NCBI GenBank assembly: GCA_948146395.1 | Contig: OX411544.1 | Coordinates: 39,911,419 to 39,975,418 of the forward strand | Source of the DNA: Fragum whitleyi | Taxonomy: Eukaryota; Mollusca; Bivalvia; Cardiida; Cardiidae | Length of the DNA stretch: 64,000 nt | Direction: 5' to 3' | Position numbers and translations under genes: made by a program | Notes under the pieces: generated by a model | The model's input: the letters and a program-made list of their open reading frames with translations, nothing else | Databases searched by the model: none | What the model was told of the DNA's origin: nothing | In this document: piece by piece, positions 22,091 to 31,715 of the stretch | How the letters are laid out: each line of letters starts with the position of its first letter | Numbering within the stretch: the first letter of the stretch is position 1

Positions 22091-25000
22091 TTTGAATTTT
22101 TCTTCTTTTAATTCAAGAATTCAGGGAAGCCTTTCAATTATTTGACGCCAACGGAGATGGTACAATATCGGTGAACGAGCTTGGAGTCGTCATGGGCTCT
22201 CTGGGAAAACATCCTACTGAAGACGAACTGAGACATATCATTAACCAAGTCGACGCCGATGGTATGTGACTGAAGAACAATAAATGACATCGTGAAATTG
22301 ACATGCATCTCAATCAAAAACATTCTAAACCGATCACTAGACGCTCTTTTCATTCATTAATTCATTCATTCATTCATTCATTCATTCATTCATTCATTCA
22401 TTCATTCATTCATTCATTCATTCATTCATTCATTCATTCATTCATTCATTCATTCATTCATTCATTCCAAACTCTCACTGAAAAACGATTCACACTTACT
22501 AAAACGATAAGATTAACAATATATATAGCTAGAAAGTACCGCAATTCAACTGACATGAATGACATTGTAAGCGTCTGTTTCGAATTTTAAGAATTAGGAA
22601 GCTATCTATAGTACTACATGTGCATATTTCATTTAAGTGAGGTAGTAAATATCGCTATTTCTGTTAATTCTAACAGAATTAATTATATTGGATTTCCTCC
22701 CTCCAATTTCGCTCAAAACTCACTCGTCACGTACATTCAATTTCATTCAAAATTATTCCAAAACCATTCACCGTAGCAATTTACGATGTTGCAATTCAGA
22801 GGATTGTAAGTAGGTGGTCATAAAATAGTAAATATGTGACCCGTCATTTGAAAAGGGACCATCCGGGAATACTGTAAAATGAATTATTGAAAAAGAGATT
22901 TGATGAACCATTGGTCAACCAGAAGTCATTCTAGATTCAGAAAATAAGCACGGTGCAAAAAGTTTCGAACCTAGTCAGTCTGCGCAATCTGCGCAGTCTG
23001 ACTAGGGTCGACACTTTACGCACTACCTAGATGGTCCCATTTCGCGTGACGGGTCACATATATTAGACAGGCTATCTATAAAAAAATCGTGACTTTGTTG
23101 AGTTTCTATCCAATTAAGATGGTGAGTTTCTACAGTTTGGATTTTTAACACAAATTTGATATTCTTTTTTATCATATGACATGATATTTTGAGAAAAAAT
23201 GATTACGAATTCTTGAAATTCATTGATTAAAATATTCAAAAGGGCTACATGCGTATTCAACTCCTGCGACATAGATCATTTTATATATATACTAGACACA
23301 ACTTCTAACTCAGAAAAGGGCATCATTCTTTTAGAAAGTCAGAGATAGGTTCCATTATTTCAAGCCTCTCTTTGAGAAATCTTTTCATCTTCTAATTGGA
23401 TTTTGAGTATTGAGTGGTAATACCTTTTAACATTACCCATAAAGGTCCGGCCCCACTGCCTTTACGGGTGCATTGGGGATGTTCACGCATGAAATCCGTT
23501 GAAAAGACGCGTTGCATTTGTTTCTTACCCTGTACATACGATTTGCATACGCTCTGTCCGTCGAGCGTTCGACCATTGTATTTTCATCCGGGCAGAAATT
23601 TTGAGCTGCACAAAACTTGTAGAGCGGATAAATTTTCCACTATGTACGACATAAAAGCGAAACAATACGAGTAACAAACGCTACGTATCCGATAACATTC
23701 GTTATACTTCCGCCGCATCCTCAATCCGTCCGTTAGGCACCATCGGAACTCTTATCCGCCTAGGAAGAAAACATACACAGGGCGGAATTATAAGGTATAC
23801 GAAAATATATAAAGGGGAAAAACAAGGGTATTTAAGTATGTAAGCATCACGTGAAAGTTTATTATCCGTGCTCAGCACACTTTCTGTATACGTCCAATGC
23901 TTTATGCATCCGCTATTTCCGCTATTAGATTGCGTCACAATTCAACCCGATAACCTATTCTGAACTGTCACCCAGCCTTATCCGCAAGGCTTCCGTTGAA
24001 CATCTACCAAACATCCCTGCTACAAACTTTACGCGTTCGACATTTTCCGTTGTGTTTCTGCGAATTTTTGCCAGTATTACCAGTTTTTATCAACCGTATG
24101 AGAACGGATGTGAAATTAACTCTTCTGTCGTGTCCGTTTAGCACACGTTTTGTGTCCGTTTGGCAGTGTGACCGGGCCTTATGGTGTATTTAAAAGGTAT
24201 CTATAGCACCGCCATTTAAAACTTGACTCACTTATTGCATGATACTGTACCTGCTGTTTTCCTCATATATGTGACAAGTCACACGAAAAGGGCGAAAAGG
24301 GACCATCTAGATAGTGCGTAAAGTGTCGACCTTAGTCAGACTGCGCGGATTGCGCAGACTGACTAGGGTCGAAACTTTTCGCAATGTGCTTATTTTCTGA
24401 ATCTAGAATGTTCAATCTACCTTCCAAAGAAAGAAGTTTTGAAATGCGACAGTTGGTTGACCGATGCTGGGCCCAATCTCTTTTTCAAATATGCATTTTC
24501 TTGGGTTCCAAGATGGTCCCTTTTCGCCTGACGGGTCACATATTAGTAGCTTCGGGTAGAACTAGACAGGTTCAAATGTTGAAAAGAAAAAAAAATGAGC
24601 AATTTGTTCAAAACTGAAATTAAATTCGATTGAAAACGATTGAATGCATTCGAAACGTCTCTCGGGCATTTCCATTTACTAGAAAGTGCCTCTGACGTAA
24701 GTTAAGTAATTTTTGGCTATCTCTTTGATAATTTGGCTTCTGTTTTTACTTTGGTCAATTCGCATGAAGGAAGGAAATATTTTCTTAAATGTTTTCTCAT
24801 CGCATATCGAGATCTTTTCGGAATTAAATAGTTTGATAACAACCGAAATTTGATATCAAATGAGCCTATGCTTGACATTTCCAACAATTTGAAACATACA
24901 TGGGGCAGAAATATTTAGTAATTTAGACAGAAACACAGTGCAGATGAAATGTAAACCGAGTTTCAGAAGTTACTTCTAATCCTTATCTACGTACAGAGTT

Positions 25001-28000
25001 TAAAGCCAAGATTCGGACAGACTGTGCACATACACATACTGGACAGAGTCTTTGTATGGCGCACATTTGAAATTGTTGAAAATGTCACGCACAGGCTCAA
25101 ATTATAACATGCTGAGTTAAATTCTAGATGTTAGTTTTACGTAACGTCATCTTGATAAGTGTGACGTCATGTAAACCAACGGGCGAAACGACGCACTTTG
25201 ATGACACTAGGGAACCCTCGGCGATTCTACGGAATGGACCTCGGGAATAATACAGGCGCAGCCATGAAAGCGCGTCATTTCGCACGTGGGTTTATATGAC
25301 ACACAAACGTCAACGATCTCGCTAAGGATGACGTTGTATAAAACATAATCAACGTAAGAATAAAAGAGAGCATAACACAATTTAATGACAAAATGCAGTG
25401 TTTTACTGCGTTTTGTCATCAAATTATAATATGCCCAAAAGATCTCCACAGACGATCGGAAAGAATTAACAAAATGTGATTTCCTTTAAGCGTATCAAAT
25501 GACCAAAGTATTGCCGCAAGCCGATTTTCCAAAAAATAAGACCCTAAATTACTACACTTACTTCCGAGGTACTTTCCACTTTACGGAGCGATGTTCCGAA
25601 TGACTTTGATGACTGTCCCCATATTATTCCCGAGGTCCACACCGTAGAAACGCCAATGGTTTCTGATCGAGTTAGATGGTGTAAATAAGCTGCGTCTTAT
25701 ACTTTCTTGTTTAGGGAACGGATCAATGGATTTCTCAGAATTCCTTGAATTCATGTTTCGTGAGTCGAAGGTTGAAGAGAATCCACAAGAACAAAAGCTT
25801 AAAGAGGCGTTCAGAGTATTTGACATGAATGGCGACGGTCATGTTACTGAAGCCGAGTATCGTAGAGTGATGATTGCGCTAGGAGAAAACATAACCGACG
25901 AAGAACTTGATGAAATGTTTCGGGCTGCAGATATCGATCACGATGGGGTTGTGGATTATGAAGGTGAGGTGGAAAATAGGGGATAAATTACAGTTAATAA
26001 CATCGTGAAATTAACATTCATCTCCACCAAAACCATTCTCAATCGCTCACTCAGAGCTCCATTTATTCATTCCAAAAACTCAAAAACGCCCCCAAATTAC
26101 TAAAATGAGTAACAAATACATTCAAAATAAAAATCGATCCATTATTTCCATGATTTCACTAACATAATTGAATTATGTAAGTGTTTGACGGATTAGTGAA
26201 GACATAGAAAGCTTTTCATAGAATCTGTCTGCATATATTTTTAAAGGGAGGAAATTAATATCGCTAATTTTGTTCATCCTGAACAAAATTAGCGATATTG
26301 GATTACCTTTCTTTAATTTCACTCAAAACTCGCTCCACACAGTCATTCAATATTATTCCAACATCATTCCAACATCATGTATCTTGCAAATTTCACGATG
26401 TTGTATTGTTAACTGTAGCACGCTCCATCAAGAAAAAGCTTAAAACAAAGTCTGCTTACATTGGTGTAACGAGCTGTACGCAAAAGTTCAAAATAGACAT
26501 TATCCACTTAGGTGAACTCCGAGATAGGACATCGGACTTACTAAAATATCGGGGGATGTCTCAAAATACACAAACAATTTATACCTGTAACCCTTTACTA
26601 ATATAAGTGCACGTACAAGAATATGCATTGCATGTATTAATTTTTCGCCGACTTTTTCATAATAAAGTACCTTGATTTTATGGTGTTAAGGACGCGTTAT
26701 ATTGCTAGATGTAAACGTTCTCGAAACGTTTGAGAAAAGTTTTAACTTTGAGCATATATTCAACTGCACAAAGTGGGTAGCAATTTCAAAACGGTCGGAT
26801 ACGTCCTTGCATATCGAACAAATGCTTGAACAAAAGATCGGATTTAGCAAAAGTCAGCTTAAAAGTGGCCTGTCCGAATGGATTTACGGCAAAAGAGAAC
26901 AATTATTTCTAGATTCGGAAAATATTCTAAACAAAAACACGTTTCAATGTAAGCCACCCTTCGAACCAGCAAAGACTGACATTGGAACATTTTGTTCTTA
27001 TCTTACTGTTCCATTTAATGGGGTTGATATTATGTAAAAGACAGTGTCATAAAATCGCTTCGACGATGTTTACGGGGATAGAGTCTGCGAGTCATAAGTG
27101 CATCAGCCGATTCAATCACGGCAACGTATTTTTGTTAGATTGGCGAAGCGTTGGTGAACTTTGTCTACTTAATAAAAAATCTACCGATAAGTCTGTAAGA
27201 GTTGTGGATGTCGAAAATTCTAATAATTTCTTAAACTTTTCCGAAATTAGAATTGCCAAGGGACTTGACTGGGTGTCCAAACTGTATCGACCACTAATCG
27301 CTGGCGAGCGACCGGGCGACAATCGGTCACCTGTCGTGGACCGGTCGAAATTGTTCCATCGCAGACTTACTATTTTCTGGTTTTGACATTTGACTTCCGT
27401 CAAAATTAACGACGCCTCGCCGGTGTATCGGTGGCTATTCGATGACTCGCTTCTTTAAACCGATATTCGATGCCCGCCTCATCCTAATTTGTGCATAATC
27501 GCTGGCCAAGTAAGAAGAAGTCGTCACGTCAGCGATTCATATTTCCGACGTCCGACAGTTTTTGTTCGTCACGAAATGTAATATGAATTTATCTTCTCGA
27601 AAAACAAACGATTACTCTTTTTCTTTGATTTAAAGATTAGACAAAATAGGATAAATTAATGAACAATTCTCTTAAAGCGCGTCATTTTGAATGAGATTAC
27701 AAGGCAACTTTATCTTTAAGTCATATAGATTTGTTTTTGGGCAGTGATCAAATAACTTCAAATAGAGTTAAACGAACGAAAGCAGAGTAATTTTTTTTAC
27801 AATTTAACTGGTAAGGATTTCCATTTTATTATTTACCGTTATTTCTTGATACACAACTGAAAAGCAATAAAGAAATATATTGATTCTCGCACAATGTTGT
27901 ATTGGGTTCACACTTGATTCTCGTATGTTCTTAGCTTTATTCAACATACATCATATGTTTCCCTAAAAGCTGTGTCTGTATACACCGACTTCGTGCCCTG

Positions 28001-31000
28001 TATTTCGGTTATAACACATCCTGAAGATATCTTTCATCATGATCGTTTGATGCTTATTTCTCAATCAAAACTGACTAAATTCCTCCTTTCTTCTACCCTT
28101 TTTAAAACATTTGATTGTCGAAAAAAATCTCAGACAAAGAAAAGGTAAACATTTGTAGCAAAAGTAAGTTGATAATATAGCCAAATCAAAAATTAAGAAC
28201 TATTCTTTAGACAGTCAATATTTATTCGAAGTTTAAACCCTTGCCTTTAGAGATACCATGAAATGGTTAAAAAAAAAATCTTTACACGTGACGTATTGAA
28301 AACGCAAGCAAAGACGATGATACCTCGACATACTCGATTTTCTTTTAAAAATGTGATCGCTTCAGTAGAATTACAAAAGCAGAAAGATCAGTATCTAGTG
28401 CATTATGTCCTAATTGATAGTTGGTCGCAAAATAGCGCAGTTGGTAGCGCGTCGGACTGTCAATCTAGAGGTCTCGGATTCGATCCCGCACGGCAACTTT
28501 CATCCTTTCCGACTATTTGTCTTCTACCAGTGGGTTGATAATCGTAGACCTATGTAGGATAGTAGCGGGAGGCTAGAAAAGGATTGAATGGTGGTACTGG
28601 TGTGAGAAATACCAGGAATCCATTGTTATTGCCCAAGCCGCCGCAATATAACTGAACGATTGTTAAAAGCGGCGTAAAACCCCATTCAAGTAAACCTTAT
28701 TGAAAGTATACAGGGCATTATTGTCAAATGCAGATTATCAAAATTATGTGGAAAAATCTCAAATGCGATTTAAAAGAGTATGCCTATTAACTGCATAATT
28801 TTGATTACTTTAAAGGGTGTTCTTTTCCATTAAAAAGGGGATTGAAAAATATGATCATTCTTTTAATAACATTGTAAAAATCAAATGTTTTCAGGAGGTA
28901 TTTGCTAGCTTAAGTTCAATGTGCTGCGTTCGATTTACCAAATGTCATTGTGCGCTCGCCGCGCACGGTTTCGAACTGTTTTATAGCGAGTAACCTATGT
29001 GGAATGCAACACACATATAGTTGTCTCTTGAAACAGGCCAGCTGCGTATCAAATATCAGCTTTAAAGTACTAAAGAAAAATGAGTTAACAGGTCATTAGC
29101 TTACAGAGTAGGTGGACAGACAAACTGATATGTCTACTTGCAGTATAGAAATTACTTAGCGTGGTTATATAGATTCGCCCACATTTGAAATGATAAAACG
29201 ACATACATGTCCGAAATTTGACTGGTTCTTGTACCTCAATACTAACGAATCACACTCAAAAATACGATCAGAGACGTCATCATTTTACACAGTCATAATG
29301 TGTCAACGAATATAGTTTCTTTCATTTTGAGACGACCCCTCTAAGTCCGAAGTCAGACATCCGATGTCCGAAGTCCACCTATGTGGATAATCTCTAATGA
29401 TACATTTGAAGGAGAGCAATGGTTAGTAAGATATAGAATTTATACAATTATACAGCAGTGAATTTTAAAGTAGAAAAAGATGGAATTTTCTGACTTTAAA
29501 CCGCAGAGACCGTATCGAGGGATCATTGCAACAATATTGCAAGTGCCTATAAATATATAGTTACTTACAATAATGTTGCGCTAATCCATATTTATTAAGC
29601 GGTAATAACCTTTTGCTGCGATAATGAAGCCCTCTCTCTGGAACAGTAAAGGATATAGTGAAATTGACAAGTTGAATAATATTGGTATGAATAAGGAAGG
29701 TAAAGAACGAGTGTGGTGAGTGAGTTTTGGGTGAAATTACCGGAAGGTAATCCAATATCACTACATTTGTTCAGGATGAACACAATTAGTGACATTTATT
29801 ACTTCCCTTTTTTAAATAAGCATACAACTTCTATAGATAGCTTCCAGCCGCCGTCATACCGCAGTTGGTGGCGCGTCGGACTGTCAATCTAGAGGTCCCG
29901 GGTTCGATCCGCGACGGCGGGACTCATCCTTTCTGACTATTTCGTTTTTGTCTCTCACTAAAGTGTGGATAATATTAGACCTATGTGAAATAATAGCTGG
30001 AGGCTAGAAAAGAATGTGATGGTTGTACTGGTGAGAGAAATACCAGGAATCCATTGATAGGTGCTCCAGCCACCGCAATATAAAATGTTCAAAGCGGCGT
30101 AAAATTTCATTCATTCAATCTATAGGTAGCTTCTAATTTCTTCAAGAGCCAACCAGACGCTTAGAATTTCAATTATGTCAGTGAAATCCCGTTTTTTCCC
30201 TGTATATATCAATTTTGAATGTAGCTATTCGTTGTATCCTTTATAGAAATGTTTGACCGATTTTGATCGATTTGAGTGAGTGATTGGAATGGATGATTTG
30301 GGCGCTGATTGGGCGACTTAGAATGCTTCTGATCGGTATGAGAGTCAATTTCACGACATTGTTAACTGTTAGTGTATCAGAGAGAGGGCTACATTATAGA
30401 TGATATGTGACCCCTCTCACCGGTTCATCCGTGCAGATAGTACTTGAACCCTGGTGGATTTTATGCAGATTTAGGATAATTATCAGTTGGTAAAATGAAC
30501 GCAAAACCAGTAAAATTACATAAAAGATTAAACCCTTCCCTTTTTGATTTCACTATATTTGACGTCATCTATGCGGATCCAATTATACCTATGACGTCGT
30601 TCAGTTGTCCAGCAATCACCTGCGAAATGTAACGTAAGGAATTCACATTTTGTCTCATTTTTGTATTTTGAAATATAATAATCGTTTGTTTGTCGTGTAA
30701 CTATAATACTCCATAATACGTTAACATACAGTTTTTTTGTTTACTCAAGCTTTTTATTCATCTTTCAATAGAACAAAACATTTGATCAAGTGCGTGACAT
30801 TTCCAACAATTCTAGAAGCGCGCCAAGCAAAGACTCTGGCCAGCCTGTGCATCTGCACAGACTGTCCTGAGTCTTCACTGTGCGCCGCTTTCAGATAGAT
30901 AAGATCTCGAAGTGTCTTGAGACAGATAGGGAATCTTCTAATTAGACTGTGACACATGGTATGCTGCCGATAGTTTGCGCCTCACGTATGTTTCAAATTG

Positions 31001-31338
31001 TTGGAAATGTCACGCACAGGCTCATTTTATATATTCTCTATATAAACACCAAGGTCTGTGTCGGTTCGTGACACCAATACGCAAAAATGTTTCAAGAACA
31101 TATCTCTCCCCTAAAAACACATGAAAAATAACTTTATACTTTTGATTAATTCATTAGTATAAATAGAGCCTGCTAGTTTTAAATATTTCTTGCATATTTT
31201 TGTCATGGTCTAAAGTCTTATTACAGATGACGTGATATGTTCAAATATCAAATCGATTGTCAGTAAACCGGTATTAATAGGCTCATATATTTTCTATTTC
31301 TTTCAGAATTCAAGAGAATGATGGTTGGTGCATTATGA
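18426..31338 (+). CDS. Calmodulin-like EF-hand protein, four visible exons
   Basis: Join 18426(or 18429)-18456, 22118-22261, 25715-25963 and 31307-31338. From the ATG at 18429 it encodes 150 residues. It has four EF-hand loops, all with canonical ligands: [12 protein letters not shown] (19-30), [12 protein letters not shown] (55-66), [12 protein letters not shown] (94-105) and [12 protein letters not shown] (130-141). It should bind four Ca2+ and act as a cytosolic Ca sensor, target unknown. The introns are all GT-AG, in phase 1. The 31-base first visible exon, the 144-base exon and the last intron position match vertebrate calmodulin genes (from general knowledge), where the initiator ATG lies alone in an earlier exon. 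So the true N-terminus may be M-V-M-E-L-S from an exon not located here. The central linker ([10 protein letters not shown]) is two residues longer than in calmodulin and the tail is GAL, so it is a divergent paralog rather than calmodulin itself. All three introns are full of mobile elements. Confidence 0.93.
18510..18670 (+). mobile_element. MITE M1, copy a (5' part only)
   Basis: Starts AATAAGTTACATCGTGAAAT and runs through the CCTCAATCAAAACCATTCTA and CTCACTCAGC blocks. It lacks the hairpin and right end. It lies 54 bases into the first visible intron of the calmodulin-like gene. Confidence 0.8.
19234..20096. mobile_element. TIR element T1 (about 860 bp)
   Basis: GAGACGTCGCAGC at 19234 and its exact inverse GCTGCGACGTCTC ending at 20096 define short inverted ends. 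No coding region recognised. Its terminus resembles T2 (GACGTCGC start), so the two are probably related families. Confidence 0.55.
20129..21795. mobile_element. TIR element T2 (1.67 kb)
   Basis: A perfect 25-bp inverted repeat (20129-20153 and 21771-21795) starts GACGTCGCGCACGGTAATGC. A weaker match continues inward (AACGTCA). The interior is AT-rich with no transposase that I can see. A related terminus appears at 55893-55915. Lies in intron 1 of the calmodulin-like gene. Confidence 0.75.
22058..22086 (+). repeat. Poly(A) run in intron
   Basis: 29 consecutive A just before the polypyrimidine tract of calmodulin-like exon 2; length is prone to slippage. Confidence 0.95.
22118..22261 (+). 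CDS. Calmodulin-like exon 2
   Basis: The acceptor is TTTTAATTCAAG and the donor GTATGT. The 144 bases encode E-F-R-E-A-F through D-A-D-G, including EF loop 1 and the E-helix of hand 2. The final codon is split after one base. Same length as the corresponding calmodulin exon. A 29-base A run ends 31 bases upstream of the acceptor. Confidence 0.93.
22277..22797 (+). mobile_element. MITE M1, copy b, enlarged by a (CATT)n tract
   Basis: Left part TGACATCGTGAAATTGACAT and right part CAATTTACGATGTTGCAATT match the family but have decayed. The hairpin region is reduced (GCTATTTCTGTTAATTCTAACAGAATTAATTATATTGG). The family's short CATTCATT block has grown into the microsatellite at 22350-22467. Confidence 0.8.
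22350..22467 (+). repeat. (CATT)n microsatellite inside M1-b
   Basis: About 28 near-perfect tetranucleotide units with one ATT-to-AATT interruption near the start. It derives from the CATTCATTC motif present in every M1 copy. Confidence 0.95.
22835..23058. mobile_element. MITE family M2, copy 2
   Basis: TGTGACCCGTCATTTGAAAA at the left and its inverse at the right, with TA at both flanks (22833-22834, 23059-23060). 224 bp. The interior has GTCAGTCTGCGCAATCTGCGCAGTCTGAC as a near-perfect hairpin. Confidence 0.88.
23059..23419. other. Intron sequence, nothing recognised
   Basis: AT-rich intronic sequence between M2 and T4; no motif or repeat match seen. Confidence 0.35.
23420..24200. mobile_element. 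TIR element T4 (about 780 bp)
   Basis: The left end TACCTTTTAACATTACCCAT continues AAAGGTCCGGCCCCACTGCC. The right end is its inverse (GGCAGTGTGACCGGGCCTTA..TTTAAAAGGTA), giving imperfect TIRs of about 42 bp. GC content is higher inside than in the flanks. No transposase seen. Confidence 0.7.
24270..24540. mobile_element. MITE family M2, copy 3 (opposite orientation)
   Basis: TGTGACAAGTCACACGAAAA at the left and CTTTTCGCCTGACGGGTCACA at the right, with TA on both sides. The left end has a small internal duplication (GGGCGAAAAGGGACC). The order of inner blocks is reversed relative to copy 2. Confidence 0.88.
24862..25098. mobile_element. MITE family M3, copy 1
   Basis: Left GAGCCTATGCTTGACATTTC continuing CAACAATTTGAAAC. 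Right is the inverse AAATTGTTGAAAATGTCACGCACAGGCTC. The middle keeps CAGACTGTGCACAT..GGACAGAGTC. 237 bp, non-coding. Confidence 0.8.
25150..25620 (+). repeat. Dispersed repeat M8, copy 2
   Basis: Blocks in order: GTGACGTCATGTAAACC, GGAACCCTCGGCGATTCTAC, GGACCTCGGGAATAATACAG, AAAGCGCGTCATTTCGCACG, the hairpin TGACAAAATGCAGTGTTTTACTGCGTTTTGTCA (about 25388-25420), and TACTTCCGAGGTACTTTCCA. Shared with 47650-48065. Ends just before calmodulin-like exon 3. Confidence 0.65.
25715..25963 (+). CDS. Calmodulin-like exon 3
   Basis: The acceptor is CTTTCTTGTTTAG and the donor GTGAGG. The 249 bases encode EF loop 2 (end), the linker, EF loop 3 and most of EF loop 4. In vertebrate calmodulin genes this span is two exons of 107 and 136 bases. 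The sum plus six bases (the two-residue linker insertion) is 249, so the intron present in vertebrates is absent here. Confidence 0.93.
25991..26415 (+). mobile_element. MITE M1, copy c (full length, 425 bp)
   Basis: CAGTTAATAACATCGTGAAA at the left and the inverse at the right (CACGATGTTGTATTGTTAACTG), with TA at 25989-25990 and 26416-26417. The central hairpin (about 26246-26320: GGGAGGAAATTAATATCGCT.. with the inverse arm) has a loop CATCCTGAA. Best copy for defining the ends. Confidence 0.92.
27560..27840 (-). repeat. Foldback repeat M5 inside element B
   Basis: Reverse copy: GTTCGTCACGAAATG, AAAACAAACGATTACTCTTT, AAAGCGCGTCATTTTGAATG. Equivalent in position to the copy at 10320 in element A. 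Confidence 0.5.
28427..28705 (+). mobile_element. tRNA-Asp-like SINE inside element B
   Basis: tRNA-like head: A box TAGCGCAGTTGGTAGCGCG near 28434; anticodon-loop position CTGTCAA, giving GTC (Asp); B box GGATTCGATCC near 28476. The body is CATCCTTTCCGACTATTTGT..GAAATACCAGGAATCCATTG and the tail is GCCGCAATATAACTGAACGA..GCGGCGTAAAAC. Transcribable in principle by Pol III; not a functional tRNA because the acceptor arms do not match. Confidence 0.82.
29644..30368 (-). mobile_element. MITE M1, copy d, carrying a SINE
   Basis: Reverse-orientation M1. The left end is CAGTAAAGGATATAGTGAAATTG and the right end GTCAATTTCACGACATTGTTAACTG. The hairpin segment lies at about 29733-29812. The element is split by a SINE at 29847-30119; the rest resumes at 30134. 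Confidence 0.88.
29847..30119 (+). mobile_element. tRNA-Asp-like SINE nested in M1-d
   Basis: Near-complete copy. GCCGCCG acceptor start, GTC at the anticodon, CCCGGGTTCGATCC B box, CGGCGGG acceptor end, then the family body and GCGGCGTAAAATTTC tail. The target duplication CTATAGATAGCTTC (29831-29844) and CTATAGGTAGCTTC (30120-30133) differs at one base. This gives exact boundaries and shows that it inserted after M1. Confidence 0.92.
30540..30715 (+). repeat. Foldback repeat M5, partial
   Basis: TGACGTCATCTATGCGGATC, GCAATCACCTGCGAAATG, then TTCACATTTTGTCTCATTTT and ATAATCGTTTGTTTGTCGTG match the copy at 56395. The hairpin half is missing. Confidence 0.6.
30783..31023. mobile_element. MITE family M3, copy 2
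   Basis: Left TGATCAAGTGCGTGACATTT continuing CCAACAATTCTAG. Right TTCAAATTGTTGGAAATGTCACGCACAGGCTC. The middle has AAAGACTCTGGCCAGCCTGT. Lies 284 bp before the last calmodulin-like exon. Confidence 0.8.
31307..31338 (+). CDS. Calmodulin-like exon 4 (terminal coding)
   Basis: The acceptor is TTTCTATTTCTTTCAG. Encodes (E)FKRMMVGAL and TGA at 31336-31338, aligned to calmodulin EFVQMMTAK. No poly(A) signal is certain; an AATAAA at 31577-31582 lies within a downstream MITE fragment. Confidence 0.9.
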
Positions 31339-31424
31339 AAAAAATACTCTTTAAAGATTCTTTTAAAGAAGTGAAAACAATTTATGGGAAATATATTTAT
31401 ACATATGGTCCTAAATGACGTCAA

Positions 31425-31715
31425 CGCTTCATTCATTCATTCGAAACACTCACTCAAATCGATCAAAAACGCCCCTCAAATTGATGCAATTATTGGCTTT
31501 TGTGGAATTTTAAAGTGTCTGGTTGGTCCATGAACACATACAAACAGAAAATTACGTTTATTTATCAAATAGAGTTAATAAATATCATCAATTTTGTTCA
31601 TCTTGAACTAAATTAGCTATTTTAATTACCTCCCTTGATTTTCACCCAAAACTCACTCCACTGGCGCATTCAATTTCACTACAAAAGCATTCCAAAAGCA
31701 TTCATATTGTCACTT
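31425..31715 (+). mobile_element. MITE M1, copy e (ends lost)
   Basis: Keeps CATTCATTCATTCGAAACACTCACTCAAAT, the hairpin piece TATCATCAATTTTGTTCATC..AACTAAATTAGCTATTTTAATTACCTCCC and CACCCAAAACTCACTCCAC. Both TIRs are gone. Just 3' of the calmodulin-like stop codon. Confidence 0.75.

Larger units (their letters stand above)
26496..29394. mobile_element. Element B: 2.9-kb relative of element A, inverted
   Basis: Left GACATTATCCACTTAGGTGA; right end is the inverse with one change (CACCTATGTGGATAATCTC). TA on both sides (26494-26495, 29395-29396). The first and last several hundred bases match the right and left ends of element A, in reverse. Open frames at 26702-27037 and 26982-27386 overlap a block also present, but broken, in A; they match nothing that I recognise. 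A SINE lies inside at 28427-28705. Located in intron 3 of the calmodulin-like gene. Confidence 0.85.

Noticed and set aside
22303..22590. 95-residue frame rich in His-Ser-Phe-Ile
   Set aside because: Translation of the (CATT)n tract within MITE M1-b.
25726..25986. A single-exon EF-hand gene starting at 25726
   Set aside because: The ATG is internal (Met of the EF2 loop). The frame reads into the intron after 25963, and upstream and downstream exons complete the protein.
26702..27386. Two overlapping open frames in element B as a host gene
   Set aside because: They lie inside a mobile element, overlap each other out of frame, and the homologous region of element A is broken; no known motif.
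28427..28500. tRNA-Asp genes at this and the other SINE heads (29847, 40620, 50020)
   Set aside because: A and B boxes are present, but each is followed by the same 200-bp body and tail and three have damaged arms or B boxes. They are SINE heads. The head at 29847 pairs best but still has the SINE body and target duplications.
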